Positions 30,986 to 40,012 are shown, counted from the first letter of the stretch. The stretch: 64,000 bases of DNA from Paenilisteria rustica (GCF_013820765.1 NZ_JABJVM010000009.1:62001-126000); one strand, 5' to 3'. Numbers and translations are program-made. The notes: generated by a model not told the origin, from the letters alone.

Positions 30986-31041
30986 CACAGAGTCTATTTT
31001 TGGAAGTTATATAGTGGCTTCCCTAAAAAGGCTCTGTTTTT
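30986..31041 (+). terminator. Terminator of the chitinase gene
   Basis: CAGAG plus TTTTTGGAAG pair with CTTCC plus AAAAAG and CTCTG, and TTTTT follows. Confidence 0.7.
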
Positions 31042-31233
31042 ATGTTCCCAAAGCGTTGAATGTCGTTGGCTTTTTAGAAAGCTTGGTTTATATAGAGCAA
31101 GGCATTTGGAGTGCAGCTACGAAAATGACCAAAAAGTCATAATTAGATTGAAAAAGTGTATAAAAAATACAATTCACCTTCTTCGTTCCGTGATATTATT
31201 TAAGTATAAAAGAGCGAAAGAGGTTGGTTAATA

Positions 31234-32541
31234 ATGAATGCTAAAAAGTCCATTTCTTGTTTTTTAATCGCTAGTTTTTTAATTATCACGCCATTATCTT
31301 TGGAAAGTGTACAGGCCAATGCGGCGGAAGTGCCAGCAGTAACAATGATGACGGCACCGGTAAGTACGCAGCTTACAGTTAATTCAGTGAATGATGTGGA
31401 TCAATTTATTTCTGGGACAGGAATTCCTGGTGATTATGTAAGCATTCTAAACATAACGCAAAATAAATCAGTTGTGAATAATATATTAGTTGATGAAAAC
31501 GGGAACTATAGTTATCAAGTTCCAGACCAAGAGCTCAAAGTTGGAGATAAAATTACAGTTCATGATAGCCAAGTTAGCGGTGGCTTGCAAGTTTCTACAA
31601 CCGTTATCGGAACGGAAGCCCCAGTCATTACAGGCGAAAGCGTAACGGAAATTAATCCTGGAAGTACTTTTGATCCAATGGATACGATGAAGGCGACGGA
31701 TAAAGAAGATGGCGATATAACAAACCAACTAGTGGTCACTTCAAATCCAGTGGATACGGGTAAGCCAGGAGACTACGATGTTGTATATGAAGTAACTGAT
31801 TCACATGGAAATACAACGACTTTTACACGTGAAGTGATTGTGACGGAGGCGCCGACGATAGATGGTGAACAGAATACCACGGTGGATGCTAATGCTGATT
31901 TTGATCCAATGGTAGGTATGCAGGCAAATGATAAAGAGGACGGGGATATAACCTCATTGATAGATGTGACGCAAAATGATGTGGATACGAGCATAGCAGG
32001 TGATTATGAAGTCCTATATCAAGTCACAGATTCGGATGGAAATACAACAACATTTACACGTGTGGTTACCGTGTTGGAGGCTCCTGTTATCGTGGATGAT
32101 GGGACGGCAAACAACGGGACAGCAGCAAATAATAATAATGATACCACCAATAACCAGACCGTAAGCGGTACAACAACGCAAGAAACGCAACGAGGAGCAT
32201 CAGTAACTGATGGAAGTGTCAATGTGGATACTACTACGGATACAATGACAGCGACAGCACAAGCACAGTCTGGAACAACCAAAACAGAAGCTACCACACC
32301 TCAAAAAACGGCGACGATGGAGCAAGAAGTAGCGGCTGTCGATAATAATAATGATACAACCCAAACGCCCAATACAACCCAACAAATGACAGTGAAGGCA
32401 GCGAGCAGTTCAGACGAAGCGACGAACGCACTATCAGAACCGGAAGAAACACTACCGGTCACAACAGGAAAACGAAGACATGTTATAATTCCTGGTGCAG
32501 GATTAATAATAATCGCATATCGCATGCTTAGAAGATTTTGA
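31234..32541 (+). CDS. Surface protein with DUF5011 repeats and atypical sorting signal
   Basis: This 435-residue exported protein has a signal peptide (cleavage about 28-30, VQANAAE), an Ig-like module (about 45-128) and two DUF5011/HYR-like modules (about 130-205 and 206-280) with PGSTFDPMDTMKATDKEDGD and ADFDPMVGMQANDKEDGD. A Thr/Asn/Gln-rich stalk (about 285-410) follows. The C-terminus reads LPVTTGKRRHVIIPGAG, a hydrophobic stretch, then RMLRRF. This is the layout of a sortase substrate, but with LPVTTG instead of LPXTG and charged residues right after it. An adhesin-like role is likely; the anchoring mode is uncertain. Confidence 0.75.
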   Translation: MNAKKSISCFLIASFLIITPLSLESVQANAAEVPAVTMMTAPVSTQLTVNSVNDVDQFISGTGIPGDYVSILNITQNKSVVNNILVDENGNYSYQVPDQELKVGDKITVHDSQVSGGLQVSTTVIGTEAPVITGESVTEINPGSTFDPMDTMKATDKEDGDITNQLVVTSNPVDTGKPGDYDVVYEVTDSHGNTTTFTREVIVTEAPTIDGEQNTTVDANADFDPMVGMQANDKEDGDITSLIDVTQNDVDTSIAGDYEVLYQVTDSDGNTTTFTRVVTVLEAPVIVDDGTANNGTAANNNNDTTNNQTVSGTTTQETQRGASVTDGSVNVDTTTDTMTATAQAQSGTTKTEATTPQKTATMEQEVAAVDNNNDTTQTPNTTQQMTVKAASSSDEATNALSEPEETLPVTTGKRRHVIIPGAGLIIIAYRMLRRF

Positions 32542-32546
32542 TATAG

Positions 32547-32585
32547 AAAGCAGAGATTCCTAATCAGGTGGAATCTCTGCTTTTT
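32547..32585 (+). terminator. Terminator of the DUF5011 gene
   Basis: AAAGCAGAGATTCC pairs with GGAATCTCTGCTTT and a T run follows. Confidence 0.9.
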
Positions 32586-32663
32586 AATGTTGACACAGCT
32601 TTACAAAACATCTAGTTAAGCCTAAAATAAGAGGATAAATACACGTTTTTGGAGGTGCTATTC

Positions 32664-33755
32664 ATGGAAGCCGATTTGAAACAAAAGCTAAAAACATTGC
32701 CTGAATCACCAGGTTGCTACATATATCGTGATAAAAAGGGCACTATTTTATACATCGGAAAATCCAAGAACCTCAAGCAACGTGTGAAGTCTTATTTTAC
32801 GAAAACGCAGGTTGGAAAAACAGCGCGTTTGGTTCATCATATTCACGATTTTGAGCTGATTATTACTAGTACGGAGCAAGAAGCGTTACTACTTGAAATG
32901 ACGCTCATTATGAAATATCAACCGCCATATAATGTGATGCTAAAAGACGAAATCCGCTACGTGTATCTTAAAATCACGAATGAAACGAATCCGCACCTCG
33001 AGACCACGAAAGAAATCGAGAAAGATGGTGCTTTTTACTTTGGTCCTTATGCTAGTCGTCATACAGCAACGGCTACGCAGGAATTGCTACAAAAGATATA
33101 TCCACTTTGTCATTGTAACGGGAAGAAAGGTCGTCCTTGTTTTTACTACCATTTAGGCATGTGCATTGGTCCGTGCGCCCGTGATGTTACGAGAGAAGAA
33201 TATGACGCGCAAATTAAGAAAATTAGTGACTTCTTAAACGGCGGGCAAAAAGAGGTGAAGCGTGACATCGAAAATCGGATGAATGAGCAAATAAATAATC
33301 TCGAATTTGAGCGCGCGAAGGAAACGCATGAACTTTTGAATGTTTTAGAACGTGTCACAGAAAAGCAAAAAGTGATGGCGCGTGATTTCGGACATCGAGA
33401 TATGATGCATTTTGCTGAACAGGATCAGTTTTGCGCGATTCAGCTCTTTTTTATCCGAAATGGGGCTATTGTTGGGAGAAACGCGAAAGTTTTTGAGATT
33501 GTCGGCGATGTGATGGAGATGGTGGAGAGTTTTGTAATGGCATTTTATAATCATCCGAATCATTTGTTGCCCAAAGAATTACTCGTTCCTGAACAACTGG
33601 ACACGAAATTGCTGGCGAAGGCGCTAGGGATAAAAGTACGCGTGCCAAAAAAAGGCGAAAAGAAAGCGTTGTTGGAACTCATACATGAGAATGCTAAAAG
33701 TGCACTCGATGCTCATTTTAAAATGTTGGAGTATGCGGAGAAGACGGAAGAATAA
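32664..33755 (+). CDS. Short UvrC-like GIY-YIG endonuclease
   Basis: This is a 363-residue protein matching the N-terminal two thirds of UvrC. A GIY-YIG nuclease domain (about 10-95; SPGCYIYRDKKGTILYIGKSKNLKQRV) is followed by the Cys-rich region (CHCNGKKGRPCFYYHLGMCIGPC), the UvrB-interacting UVR helix (about 195-230) and the beginning of the UvrC middle region. The RNase H-like second nuclease and the helix-hairpin-helix domain are absent. It may make only the 3' incision, as Cho does, or act outside canonical excision repair. The start is ATG 32664 after GGAGGTG; the TTG at 32649 overlaps that site. Confidence 0.85.
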   Translation: MEADLKQKLKTLPESPGCYIYRDKKGTILYIGKSKNLKQRVKSYFTKTQVGKTARLVHHIHDFELIITSTEQEALLLEMTLIMKYQPPYNVMLKDEIRYVYLKITNETNPHLETTKEIEKDGAFYFGPYASRHTATATQELLQKIYPLCHCNGKKGRPCFYYHLGMCIGPCARDVTREEYDAQIKKISDFLNGGQKEVKRDIENRMNEQINNLEFERAKETHELLNVLERVTEKQKVMARDFGHRDMMHFAEQDQFCAIQLFFIRNGAIVGRNAKVFEIVGDVMEMVESFVMAFYNHPNHLLPKELLVPEQLDTKLLAKALGIKVRVPKKGEKKALLELIHENAKSALDAHFKMLEYAEKTEE

Positions 33756-33761
33756 ACGAGA

Positions 33762-33790
33762 AGCGGTCTCTAAACGGGGACTGTTTTTTT
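33762..33790 (+). terminator. Terminator of the UvrC-like gene
   Basis: A GCGGTCTC/GGGGACTG stem containing G-T pairs, followed by eight T. Confidence 0.65.
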
Positions 33791-33914
33791 GTAGTTTGAA
33801 TTTGCAATGGAACTGCCAACAGGAGATAAAAAGAGACTCATAATGAAAATCCGAGTAAAATAGTATTTGCGACAAAACTATTTTGAGTTGAAGTATCGAA
33901 AGGTAGGTAATGAT

Positions 33915-34865
33915 ATGAAGGCAGTTGTTGTATCAGAAGCTGGTGGACCGGAAAAGCTAGTTTATCAAGAACTTCCGACGCCCCAGGTAAAGCCAGGCTG
34001 GTCACTAGTTAAAGTGATGGGATTCGGGATTAATCATTCAGAAATTTTTACGCGTCAAGGTTTATCGCCGTCTGTCGAGTTTCCGCGAATTTTAGGGATC
34101 GAAGCAGTTGGTGTTGTAAAAGAATCAACGGATGAAGCGCGTTTACCAGAAGGTGGCAAGGTAGTTTCTATCATGGGGGAAATGGGACGAGATTTTGATG
34201 GTGGGTATGCAGAATATGTGTTGCTTCCGAACGAACAAATCTATCCTGTTACGACTGATTTAACTTGGGAGGAGTTAGCGACAATTCCAGAAACGTATTA
34301 TACCGCGTTTGGATCGCTGAAAATGTTGCGAGTGAAAGAATCGGACCGTATTTTAGTTCGAGGCGGGACGAGTGGTGTTGGTATCGCTTTCCTTAACTTG
34401 GTAAAAGGCCGATATCCAAACATTGAAATCGATGGAACAAGCCGTAATATGGTCAAAAAGGAAATGTTGCAAAAAGCTGGTTTTAGCGATGTAATGGAAG
34501 ATCGGGATGGCGAACTGCAGACCGACAAGAAGTACGATAAAATTTTCGAGCTAATCGGACCGGCTACCGTGAAAAATAGTTTTGAGCATATTTTGGAAGA
34601 GGGAATAGTTTGTAGTACTGGTCAACTAGGCGGACAATGGTATTTGGAAGAATTTGATCCTATTTTTGATACTAAGAAAGGATATTTGACCGGTTTCCCG
34701 TCCAGTGATGTTAGCAGTGCGCAAATGAATGAATTGCTAGATTATATAAGTAAATATGGTATTCGCGTGAAGCCTGAAAAGATTTTTTCATTGGAGGAAA
34801 CAGCTAAAGCGCATGCATATTTAGAGAGTAGCCATAGTTTTGGTAAGGTCATTATTTTGAATTAA
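33915..34865 (+). CDS. Medium-chain quinone oxidoreductase-like protein
   Basis: This 316-residue member of the medium-chain dehydrogenase/reductase superfamily starts MKAVVVSEAGGPEKLVYQELP. It has a GroES-like N-terminal part (GINHSEIFTRQG, FPRILGIEAVGVV) and a Rossmann domain with VRGGTSGVGIAFLNLVKG. No catalytic or structural zinc ligands are visible, so it belongs with the zinc-independent QOR group using NADPH. The substrate is unknown. The ATG at 33915 follows AAAGGTAGG. It is monocistronic. Confidence 0.85.
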   Translation: MKAVVVSEAGGPEKLVYQELPTPQVKPGWSLVKVMGFGINHSEIFTRQGLSPSVEFPRILGIEAVGVVKESTDEARLPEGGKVVSIMGEMGRDFDGGYAEYVLLPNEQIYPVTTDLTWEELATIPETYYTAFGSLKMLRVKESDRILVRGGTSGVGIAFLNLVKGRYPNIEIDGTSRNMVKKEMLQKAGFSDVMEDRDGELQTDKKYDKIFELIGPATVKNSFEHILEEGIVCSTGQLGGQWYLEEFDPIFDTKKGYLTGFPSSDVSSAQMNELLDYISKYGIRVKPEKIFSLEETAKAHAYLESSHSFGKVIILN

Positions 34866-34871
34866 ATCAGT

Positions 34872-34916
34872 AAAACCCGCAGAGATATGTTGTGTATCTT
34901 TTCGGGTTTTATTTTG
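34872..34916 (+). terminator. Terminator after the oxidoreductase gene
   Basis: AAAACCCG pairs with CGGGTTTT, followed by ATTTTG. It lies between convergent genes. Confidence 0.75.
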
Positions 34917-34925
34917 CATTTTTAG

Positions 34926-35216
34926 TTAAATAATTCGTGTAAAGTGCTTCACTTTCGGGAAAGGGTTATAATAGTGATGGAGAAGTTTTTTCCACTCTTC
35001 ATAGGCTGTGGATTTCCGAAAACCTTCTGTATGATCTTCTAATGTTTCCCACCGAACGAGCAGTAAATAATCAGTAGGATTCTCGATGCAATGGTGTAAT
35101 TCATGGCTGATGTAGCCTGGGATGGAGCTGATAAACTTGGATGCGGTAGCAAAATCGTTCTCGAATTGTTTTGTATCCCCGAGTGTTACTTGTAGTAGAG
35201 CGCTTTCTAAAATCAT
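34926..35216 (-). CDS. ABM-domain monooxygenase-like protein
   Basis: This 96-residue ferredoxin-like dimeric alpha/beta-barrel protein matches the antibiotic biosynthesis monooxygenase (ABM) pattern: the start MILESALLQVTLGDTKQFENDF, the IPGYISHELHHCIENP turn, YLLLVRWETLEDH and FRKSTAYEEWKKLLHH. Relatives include quinol monooxygenases and heme-degrading IsdG proteins. The specific activity cannot be told. It is a monocistronic gene with an AGGAGGAA ribosome site. Confidence 0.82.
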   Translation of the reverse strand: MILESALLQVTLGDTKQFENDFATASKFISSIPGYISHELHHCIENPTDYLLLVRWETLEDHTEGFRKSTAYEEWKKLLHHYYNPFPKVKHFTRII

Positions 35217-35272
35217 GATTAGATTCCTCCTTTTGGCTATTGTACTATAAACTTAAGAAGTAGGTGTAAGTA

Positions 35273-35677
35273 ATGAATGTGAATTATTATGATACGTTTA
35301 TTTTGGTTGCGGAGGATAGTAAGGCGGATCACGGTGAGTTTCCGAATGTAAAACGCCCTAAAAAAACGATTGGCGAGATTCAATTTGAACTTTTGAATGG
35401 GAATGATTATAAATATACGCAAGAAGAGGTGCTTTTTGAAACGCATATGTTGCATAAAAATATTCCTGAGGCTGCGCGTGAATCGGAAAAAGCAGCTTTC
35501 TGGGGGAAAAGTCAGGCGTGTATGCGGACCTCTCCACTTGGAAAGCGATATGGCTGGGGCTTGCATTTTAATCAGGAGGGTTATGTGAAATTGGTTGCGG
35601 TGGAAAGCCCAGAATATCGGGAATTAGCGAATCGGGAAGACTTGAACGTTACGCGAGCGATGAAATCTAAACGATAG
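35273..35677 (+). CDS. DUF6157 family protein
   Basis: This 134-residue cytosolic protein starts NYYDTFILVAEDSKADHGEFP and contains TIGEIQFELL, FETHMLHKNIPEA and SPLGKRYGWGLHFN. That is the compact conserved pattern of DUF6157 proteins, common in Bacillales and Actinobacteria. No catalytic motif is recognised and the function is unknown. It is followed 13 bp later by the DUF72 gene and is probably co-transcribed with it. Confidence 0.75.
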   Translation: MNVNYYDTFILVAEDSKADHGEFPNVKRPKKTIGEIQFELLNGNDYKYTQEEVLFETHMLHKNIPEAARESEKAAFWGKSQACMRTSPLGKRYGWGLHFNQEGYVKLVAVESPEYRELANREDLNVTRAMKSKR

Positions 35678-35690
35678 GGGGAGATTTTTA

Positions 35691-36536
35691 ATGATTACAA
35701 TTGGACTGACGGGCTGGAGTGACCATGATACGATTTATTCGGGAACGAGTAAGCATAAGTTAGAGGATTATGCGGGGAATTTTCCGATGGTGGAGGTGGA
35801 TACGAGTTTTTATGCGATTCCTGCGCCTTCTACGACGGAGCGCTGGGTGGAACGTACGCCAGACGAATTTTCATTTGTGGTGAAGGCATTTCAGGCGATG
35901 ACGAAACATAAAGAGTGGCAGCAATATTATGACTCAGAAACGGAAATGTATCGTCGGTTTATGGATGCGATTGCTCCGATGAGTGAGCGAGGACGGTTAA
36001 AAGCGATATTATTTCAGTTTCCGCCGTATTTTAGTTGTACGCAGGAAAATGTGCGTTATTTACGTGCTGTACGCGCGAAAATGGGAGACCTTCCTGTTGC
36101 GATTGAATTTCGTAATAAGACATGGTATACCGAGACTACTAGAGACCAGACGTTGGATTTATTAAAAGAGTTAGGATTTATTCATACCGTTGTGGATGAG
36201 CCGCAAGTTGGGAATGGAAGCGTGCCGATTGTACTTAAGGCGACGAACGAGGACATGACGTTGATACGACTTCATGGTCGGAATAGCGCTGGCTGGATGA
36301 AGGCGAACAGTCCTGAATGGCGAGAAGTTCGGACGCTTTATCGTTATAATGCGGAGGAAATTAATTATTGGGCTGAGAATATTCGTTATTTGCAGAAGCA
36401 GTCAAAAGAGATTATCGTGATTTTTAACAATAATTCTGGCGGAGATGCAGCGGATAATGCGAAGGAGCTTCAGAAGGCGCTGGATATTTCGTATGAAGGA
36501 CTCGCTCCAATGCAGATGAATATATTTGATTTATAG
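35691..36536 (+). CDS. DUF72 (YecE-like) TIM-barrel protein
   Basis: This 281-residue protein starts MITIGLTGWSDHDTIYSG and keeps YAGNFPMVEVDTSFYAIP, WVERTPDEFSFVVKAF, LFQFPPYF, AIEFRNKTWY and IRLHGRN, which together define DUF72. The family forms a TIM barrel with an unknown, possibly nucleic-acid-related, activity. It has a strong ribosome site (GGGGGAG) and is the second gene of a pair with DUF6157. Confidence 0.88.
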   Translation: MITIGLTGWSDHDTIYSGTSKHKLEDYAGNFPMVEVDTSFYAIPAPSTTERWVERTPDEFSFVVKAFQAMTKHKEWQQYYDSETEMYRRFMDAIAPMSERGRLKAILFQFPPYFSCTQENVRYLRAVRAKMGDLPVAIEFRNKTWYTETTRDQTLDLLKELGFIHTVVDEPQVGNGSVPIVLKATNEDMTLIRLHGRNSAGWMKANSPEWREVRTLYRYNAEEINYWAENIRYLQKQSKEIIVIFNNNSGGDAADNAKELQKALDISYEGLAPMQMNIFDL

Positions 36537-36723
36537 TTGTTTGAGGGGATGTATTTCTCCTCTTTTTTTGTTTTTTGGACTAAAAGCAGGCCTAAAAAAC
36601 AGTGAAATGGGCTTAAAAACTTTTTTAGCACCTTTTGAGTGAAAAGTAGTGAAAGAATGCAAAACGTGTTAAGATGAAAGAGAAGAAAATGAGCCGAAGT
36701 TAAAATTATGAGGAGAGATGAAA

Positions 36724-36894
36724 ATGACAAAAAATAATAATTATGCTGTTCCTCCAACACTAGAAAGAATCACTGTTTACGATGAATTAGAAATTTTTGC
36801 AAAGCTAAGAGAATCACAAGAAGATGTGAAAAATGGCCGTACAATAGCATCGAGCGTCGGTTGGGCAGAACTAGGATTTACTAATGAACAATGA
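36724..36894 (+). CDS. Type II antitoxin, small (56 aa)
   Basis: The start is ATG 36724 behind GAGGAG (ATG 36718 is too close). The acidic 56-residue product contains TVYDELEIFAKLRESQEDVKNGRTIASSVGWAELG, with a C-terminal helical part like toxin-binding tails of RelB/Phd-type antitoxins. Its stop overlaps the toxin start as ATGA at 36891. The TA assignment rests on the overlap, size and toxin family; a DNA-binding N-terminus is hard to see in so short a protein. Confidence 0.7.
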   Translation: MTKNNNYAVPPTLERITVYDELEIFAKLRESQEDVKNGRTIASSVGWAELGFTNEQ

Positions 36895-37244
36895 GTAGCA
36901 CGTTGCGAATAGAGTGGTCAGAAGCTTTTAAAGAAGATATAGCAGCGATCCTTCATTACTTCGAATATCAATATTGTAGCGTAAGCCAGAAGGATAAATT
37001 CTATCAAAAACTCGAAAAGTTGGAAGCACGTTTGAGGATATTTCCTCTGATGGGAGTAGCGCTCAGAGATCCTAAATACAAACGAGAATATCGGAAAATG
37101 AGGATCGGCAAGGCGTACCTTGTATTCTATGAAGTTTGCGAGGGTACGCAGAAAGTAATTTTGCATCGTATTTTGGCTCAAGAACAGAATTATGATGTCC
37201 TTATTCGGGAAGATACACCAATGTATAACGACGAAAAACAGTAG
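36891..37244 (+). CDS. RelE/ParE-family toxin
   Basis: This 117-residue basic protein with the RelE/ParE fold starts LRIEWSEAFKEDIAAILHYFEYQY, then has LEARLRIFPLMGVALRDPKY and YRKMRIGKAYLVFYEVCEGTQKVILHRILAQEQNYD. The final HRILAQEQNYD strand is typical of ParE-like toxins. Targets in the family are ribosome-bound mRNA (RelE) or DNA gyrase (ParE); I cannot choose between them. It is translationally coupled to the upstream antitoxin and followed by a bidirectional terminator. Confidence 0.85.
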   Translation: MSSTLRIEWSEAFKEDIAAILHYFEYQYCSVSQKDKFYQKLEKLEARLRIFPLMGVALRDPKYKREYRKMRIGKAYLVFYEVCEGTQKVILHRILAQEQNYDVLIREDTPMYNDEKQ

Positions 37245-37273
37245 ACAGGCCCAAAAGCTTATCTACTGTTTTT
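37236..37273. terminator. Bidirectional terminator
   Basis: AACAGTAGA pairs with TCTACTGTT, with A and T runs outside. It separates the toxin gene (+) from DUF1634 (-). Confidence 0.8.
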
Positions 37274-37275
37274 AT

Positions 37276-37650
37276 TTATTCTGTTGTGCCAATTAGAAAA
37301 CTAATGACTAAGATGATAAGGACGATTGCTGTTATACCAACGTACAGGTAGTCTTTTTCTTTCAAAAAGGTAACGAGCGAGACGACCACGCGAAGAACTG
37401 GTGTCAGGATGAGACAAAAGAGACCGAACATGATAATCGCGTAGGGCTTGAATTCGCCTATACCAGAGAAAATCGCGGTTAGTGACGTTGGATAGGTTGT
37501 GCCAGGGTAACCGCTCGTGCCGGTGAACATGAGTAGAAGTAGGCCGGCGAGAATGATTGCAGCGCTAAGCATAACTCCGATTCGAAGCAGGGAACTGACG
37601 ACGGCTTCCACGCGGTGCATTTCCTCATCTGTTGTTGATTTATCAGTCAT
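37276..37650 (-). CDS. DUF1634 membrane protein
   Basis: This 124-residue protein has three to four hydrophobic segments (about 22-45, 70-92, 100-122). The opening EEMHRVEAVVSSLLRIGVMLSAAIILAG and central FGLFCLILTPVLRVVVSLVTF are the DUF1634 hallmarks. Such genes nearly always follow a TSUP exporter gene, as here with the start directly after the exporter stop, so it is probably an accessory subunit. Confidence 0.85.
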   Translation of the reverse strand: MTDKSTTDEEMHRVEAVVSSLLRIGVMLSAAIILAGLLLLMFTGTSGYPGTTYPTSLTAIFSGIGEFKPYAIIMFGLFCLILTPVLRVVVSLVTFLKEKDYLYVGITAIVLIILVISFLIGTTE

Positions 37651-38490
37651 TTAGATCCACCCCAATCCTTCTAAAATCATTTGCAAAGCCACATAAATCA
37701 AAACGGGAATGAAAACAAGACGGATGACTTTGCTTTTTAGGCGTTGCATGATTCTGGTTCCGATTGTTGCGCCGATTAATACGCCAATTGCTACGGGGCC
37801 GGCTATCATTGGATCGATATCACCGCGAAATAGGTAAACGGTGGCGCTGGCAGCAGCTGTGACGCCCATCATCAAGTTACTTGTGGCACTCGAAACTTTG
37901 AGCGGCATTTTCATGAAGACGTCAAGCGCCATGACTTTGAAGGCGCCACTGCCGATTCCAAGTAGGCCGCTAGCGATCCCGGCGCCGTACATAACTCCAA
38001 AACCAGCTGGCACGTTTGCGACTTGGTAATCGATTTGTTGACGCAGCGCTTTGTCGTAATAGCTGTCATGAAGGCGTAACTTTGTCGCGATAGGGTCGGG
38101 TTTCACATTTGTTGGGAACTCGGAGCCGACCTTTTTGATCATTGTGATTGCTGAGTAGAGAAGTAGGAAGCCAAATATCATGTAAAGCGCGGTGGCAGAG
38201 AGAAGTCCGCCAACAAAAGCGCCAGTTATGGCTCCGAGTGTGGTCGCGATTTCGAGAAACATACCGACACGTAAATTGGTGATGCGATCTTTTATGTAAG
38301 CAATGGCTGAGCCGCTACTTGTTGCGATAACAGAAATAATACTGGCGCCAATCGCGTATTTAATATCGATGCCAAAAAGGAGTGTAAGCGCTGGGGTCAC
38401 AATGATTCCACCGCCAAGACCAAGCACGGAACCGAGCACGCCTGCAAAAATAGCGATGAGTAAAAGTGCAAAAATTTGATAGATATCCAA
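37651..38490 (-). CDS. TSUP (TauE/SafE) family sulfur-compound or anion exporter
   Basis: This 279-residue membrane protein has about 8 hydrophobic segments and the two-fold TSUP signature: GVLGSVLGLGGGIIVTPALTLL near the N-terminus and ASGLLGIGSGAFKVMALDV in the second half. TSUP proteins move sulfite, sulfoacetate or related organosulfur anions. It has a TTG start with a good GGAGGG ribosome site at 8 nt. It is co-transcribed with DUF1634. The substrate is unknown. Confidence 0.87.
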   Translation of the reverse strand: MDIYQIFALLLIAIFAGVLGSVLGLGGGIIVTPALTLLFGIDIKYAIGASIISVIATSSGSAIAYIKDRITNLRVGMFLEIATTLGAITGAFVGGLLSATALYMIFGFLLLYSAITMIKKVGSEFPTNVKPDPIATKLRLHDSYYDKALRQQIDYQVANVPAGFGVMYGAGIASGLLGIGSGAFKVMALDVFMKMPLKVSSATSNLMMGVTAAASATVYLFRGDIDPMIAGPVAIGVLIGATIGTRIMQRLKSKVIRLVFIPVLIYVALQMILEGLGWI

Positions 38491-38644
38491 GAAATAAGCC
38501 CTCCTTTTTTTAGTGTATACTGTCTATCATACGCCACTTTTGAGTAATTTAAAAGGAAAATAGAGGACAAAAAGCAGTTTTGTGACGTGTCAAAAGGAAC
38601 CATTTAGGCTACAATAGAGGGAGACGAAAGAAGGGGATGTTACC

Positions 38645-40012
38645 ATGAAGCATTTAACGATTTGGCATACAAATGATATTCATAGTCATCTGGAGAAATG
38701 GCCGCGTATCTTTGCTTTTTTACGAGAAAAACGAATGGCGGCGCAGGATGATTTGTTTTTTGATATTGGTGATTTTATTGATCGCGTGCATCCTTATACA
38801 GAAGGCTCGATGGGGCAGGGAAATGTGGGCCTTTTGAATAGCTTGCCGTATGATGCGGTGACGATTGGGAACAATGAGGGTGCGGCGCTTGGGCACGAGG
38901 AATTGGCGCATCTATATGACGCGGCGGAGTTCCCGGTTGTTTGCTGCAATGTATTTGAAGATATGGCGCGCACGGAACTTGCTCATTTTGCGAAAGCGCA
39001 TATTTATATTCAACGTGACGATATAAAAATTGCAGTCATTGGTGCAACGGCTTGCTTTACGGAGTATTATGAGTCGCTCGGTTGGGGTATCGCGGAACCG
39101 ATAGAGGCAATTAAACGTGAAGTTAGCCGGGTTCAGGCGGATGTTATTATTTTGCTCAGCCATCTTGGGTTGCCATTGGATGAAAAAATTGCGACTGAAA
39201 TACCAGAAATAGATCTTATTCTAGGCGGGCACACGCATCATCTGTTGGAACATGGCAAAGAAGTATGTGGTGCTTTGCTCGCTGCAGCTGGACGATGGGG
39301 AGAATATGTGGGTGAAGTGACGCTAGAATTCGATGAAGCAACTGGCAAATTGGTATCAAAACAAGCGCGCGTGCACACAGTGGCGGAATTAGCTGCGCCG
39401 GTAGATGAAGAAAATCAGGTGGCGGCATTTCTAGAACAAGGAATGGCGGAATTAGATCAGAAAGTGGTTGCACTTCCGCATCAACTAGAGCATAATTGGT
39501 TTAAAAGCTCCGAGATTTCAGAACTCTTTCACGAAGCGGCTTGTGAGTGGACTGGCGCGGATACCTTTTTGACGAATGCAGGTATTTATATGACGGACTT
39601 GCCAAAGGGGATTGTGACGGCGTATGATATCCACCAGTTGTTGCCGCATCCGCTGAATTTTATTGCGCTTTCGATGACGGGCGTGGAGTTGGATGTTTTG
39701 ATTCATGAGATTGCGGAAAAAGAAGAGGAGTTACGCGATATTCCATTGCGCGGCTTCGGTTTTCGTGGTGAAGTCTTTGGTACCATTTTGACAAAGCGGA
39801 TGACCTTTGATGTGGAATTAAATATGGCATTATGGGACGGTGAAGTGATTGATCCAGAGAAAATATACCGAGTGGTGACGCACGACACGTTTGTCTATGC
39901 ACCATTTTTCCCGATTATTAAACGGGTAGCAGAAAAAGAAGTTTATACGCCAGAGTTATTGCGTGATGTTATGACATGGAAATTAAAAGAAAAATACGGT
40001 GAGGGAGGTTGA
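38645..40012 (+). CDS. Cytosolic metallophosphoesterase / 5'-nucleotidase (YunD-like)
   Basis: This 455-residue protein has an N-terminal calcineurin-like phosphoesterase domain (about 1-230) with metal motifs HTNDIHSHLE, FFDIGDFIDR, GNNE (the GNHE position), ILLSHLG and LGGHTHH. A C-terminal 5'-nucleotidase domain (about 260-450) follows. There is no signal peptide, unlike secreted UDP-sugar hydrolases, matching the B. subtilis YunD type. The likely substrates are nucleotides or UDP-sugars. It starts a + strand run with yutD- and yutF-type genes, and its stop overlaps the upstream region of the next gene. Confidence 0.9.
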   Translation: MKHLTIWHTNDIHSHLEKWPRIFAFLREKRMAAQDDLFFDIGDFIDRVHPYTEGSMGQGNVGLLNSLPYDAVTIGNNEGAALGHEELAHLYDAAEFPVVCCNVFEDMARTELAHFAKAHIYIQRDDIKIAVIGATACFTEYYESLGWGIAEPIEAIKREVSRVQADVIILLSHLGLPLDEKIATEIPEIDLILGGHTHHLLEHGKEVCGALLAAAGRWGEYVGEVTLEFDEATGKLVSKQARVHTVAELAAPVDEENQVAAFLEQGMAELDQKVVALPHQLEHNWFKSSEISELFHEAACEWTGADTFLTNAGIYMTDLPKGIVTAYDIHQLLPHPLNFIALSMTGVELDVLIHEIAEKEEELRDIPLRGFGFRGEVFGTILTKRMTFDVELNMALWDGEVIDPEKIYRVVTHDTFVYAPFFPIIKRVAEKEVYTPELLRDVMTWKLKEKYGEGG

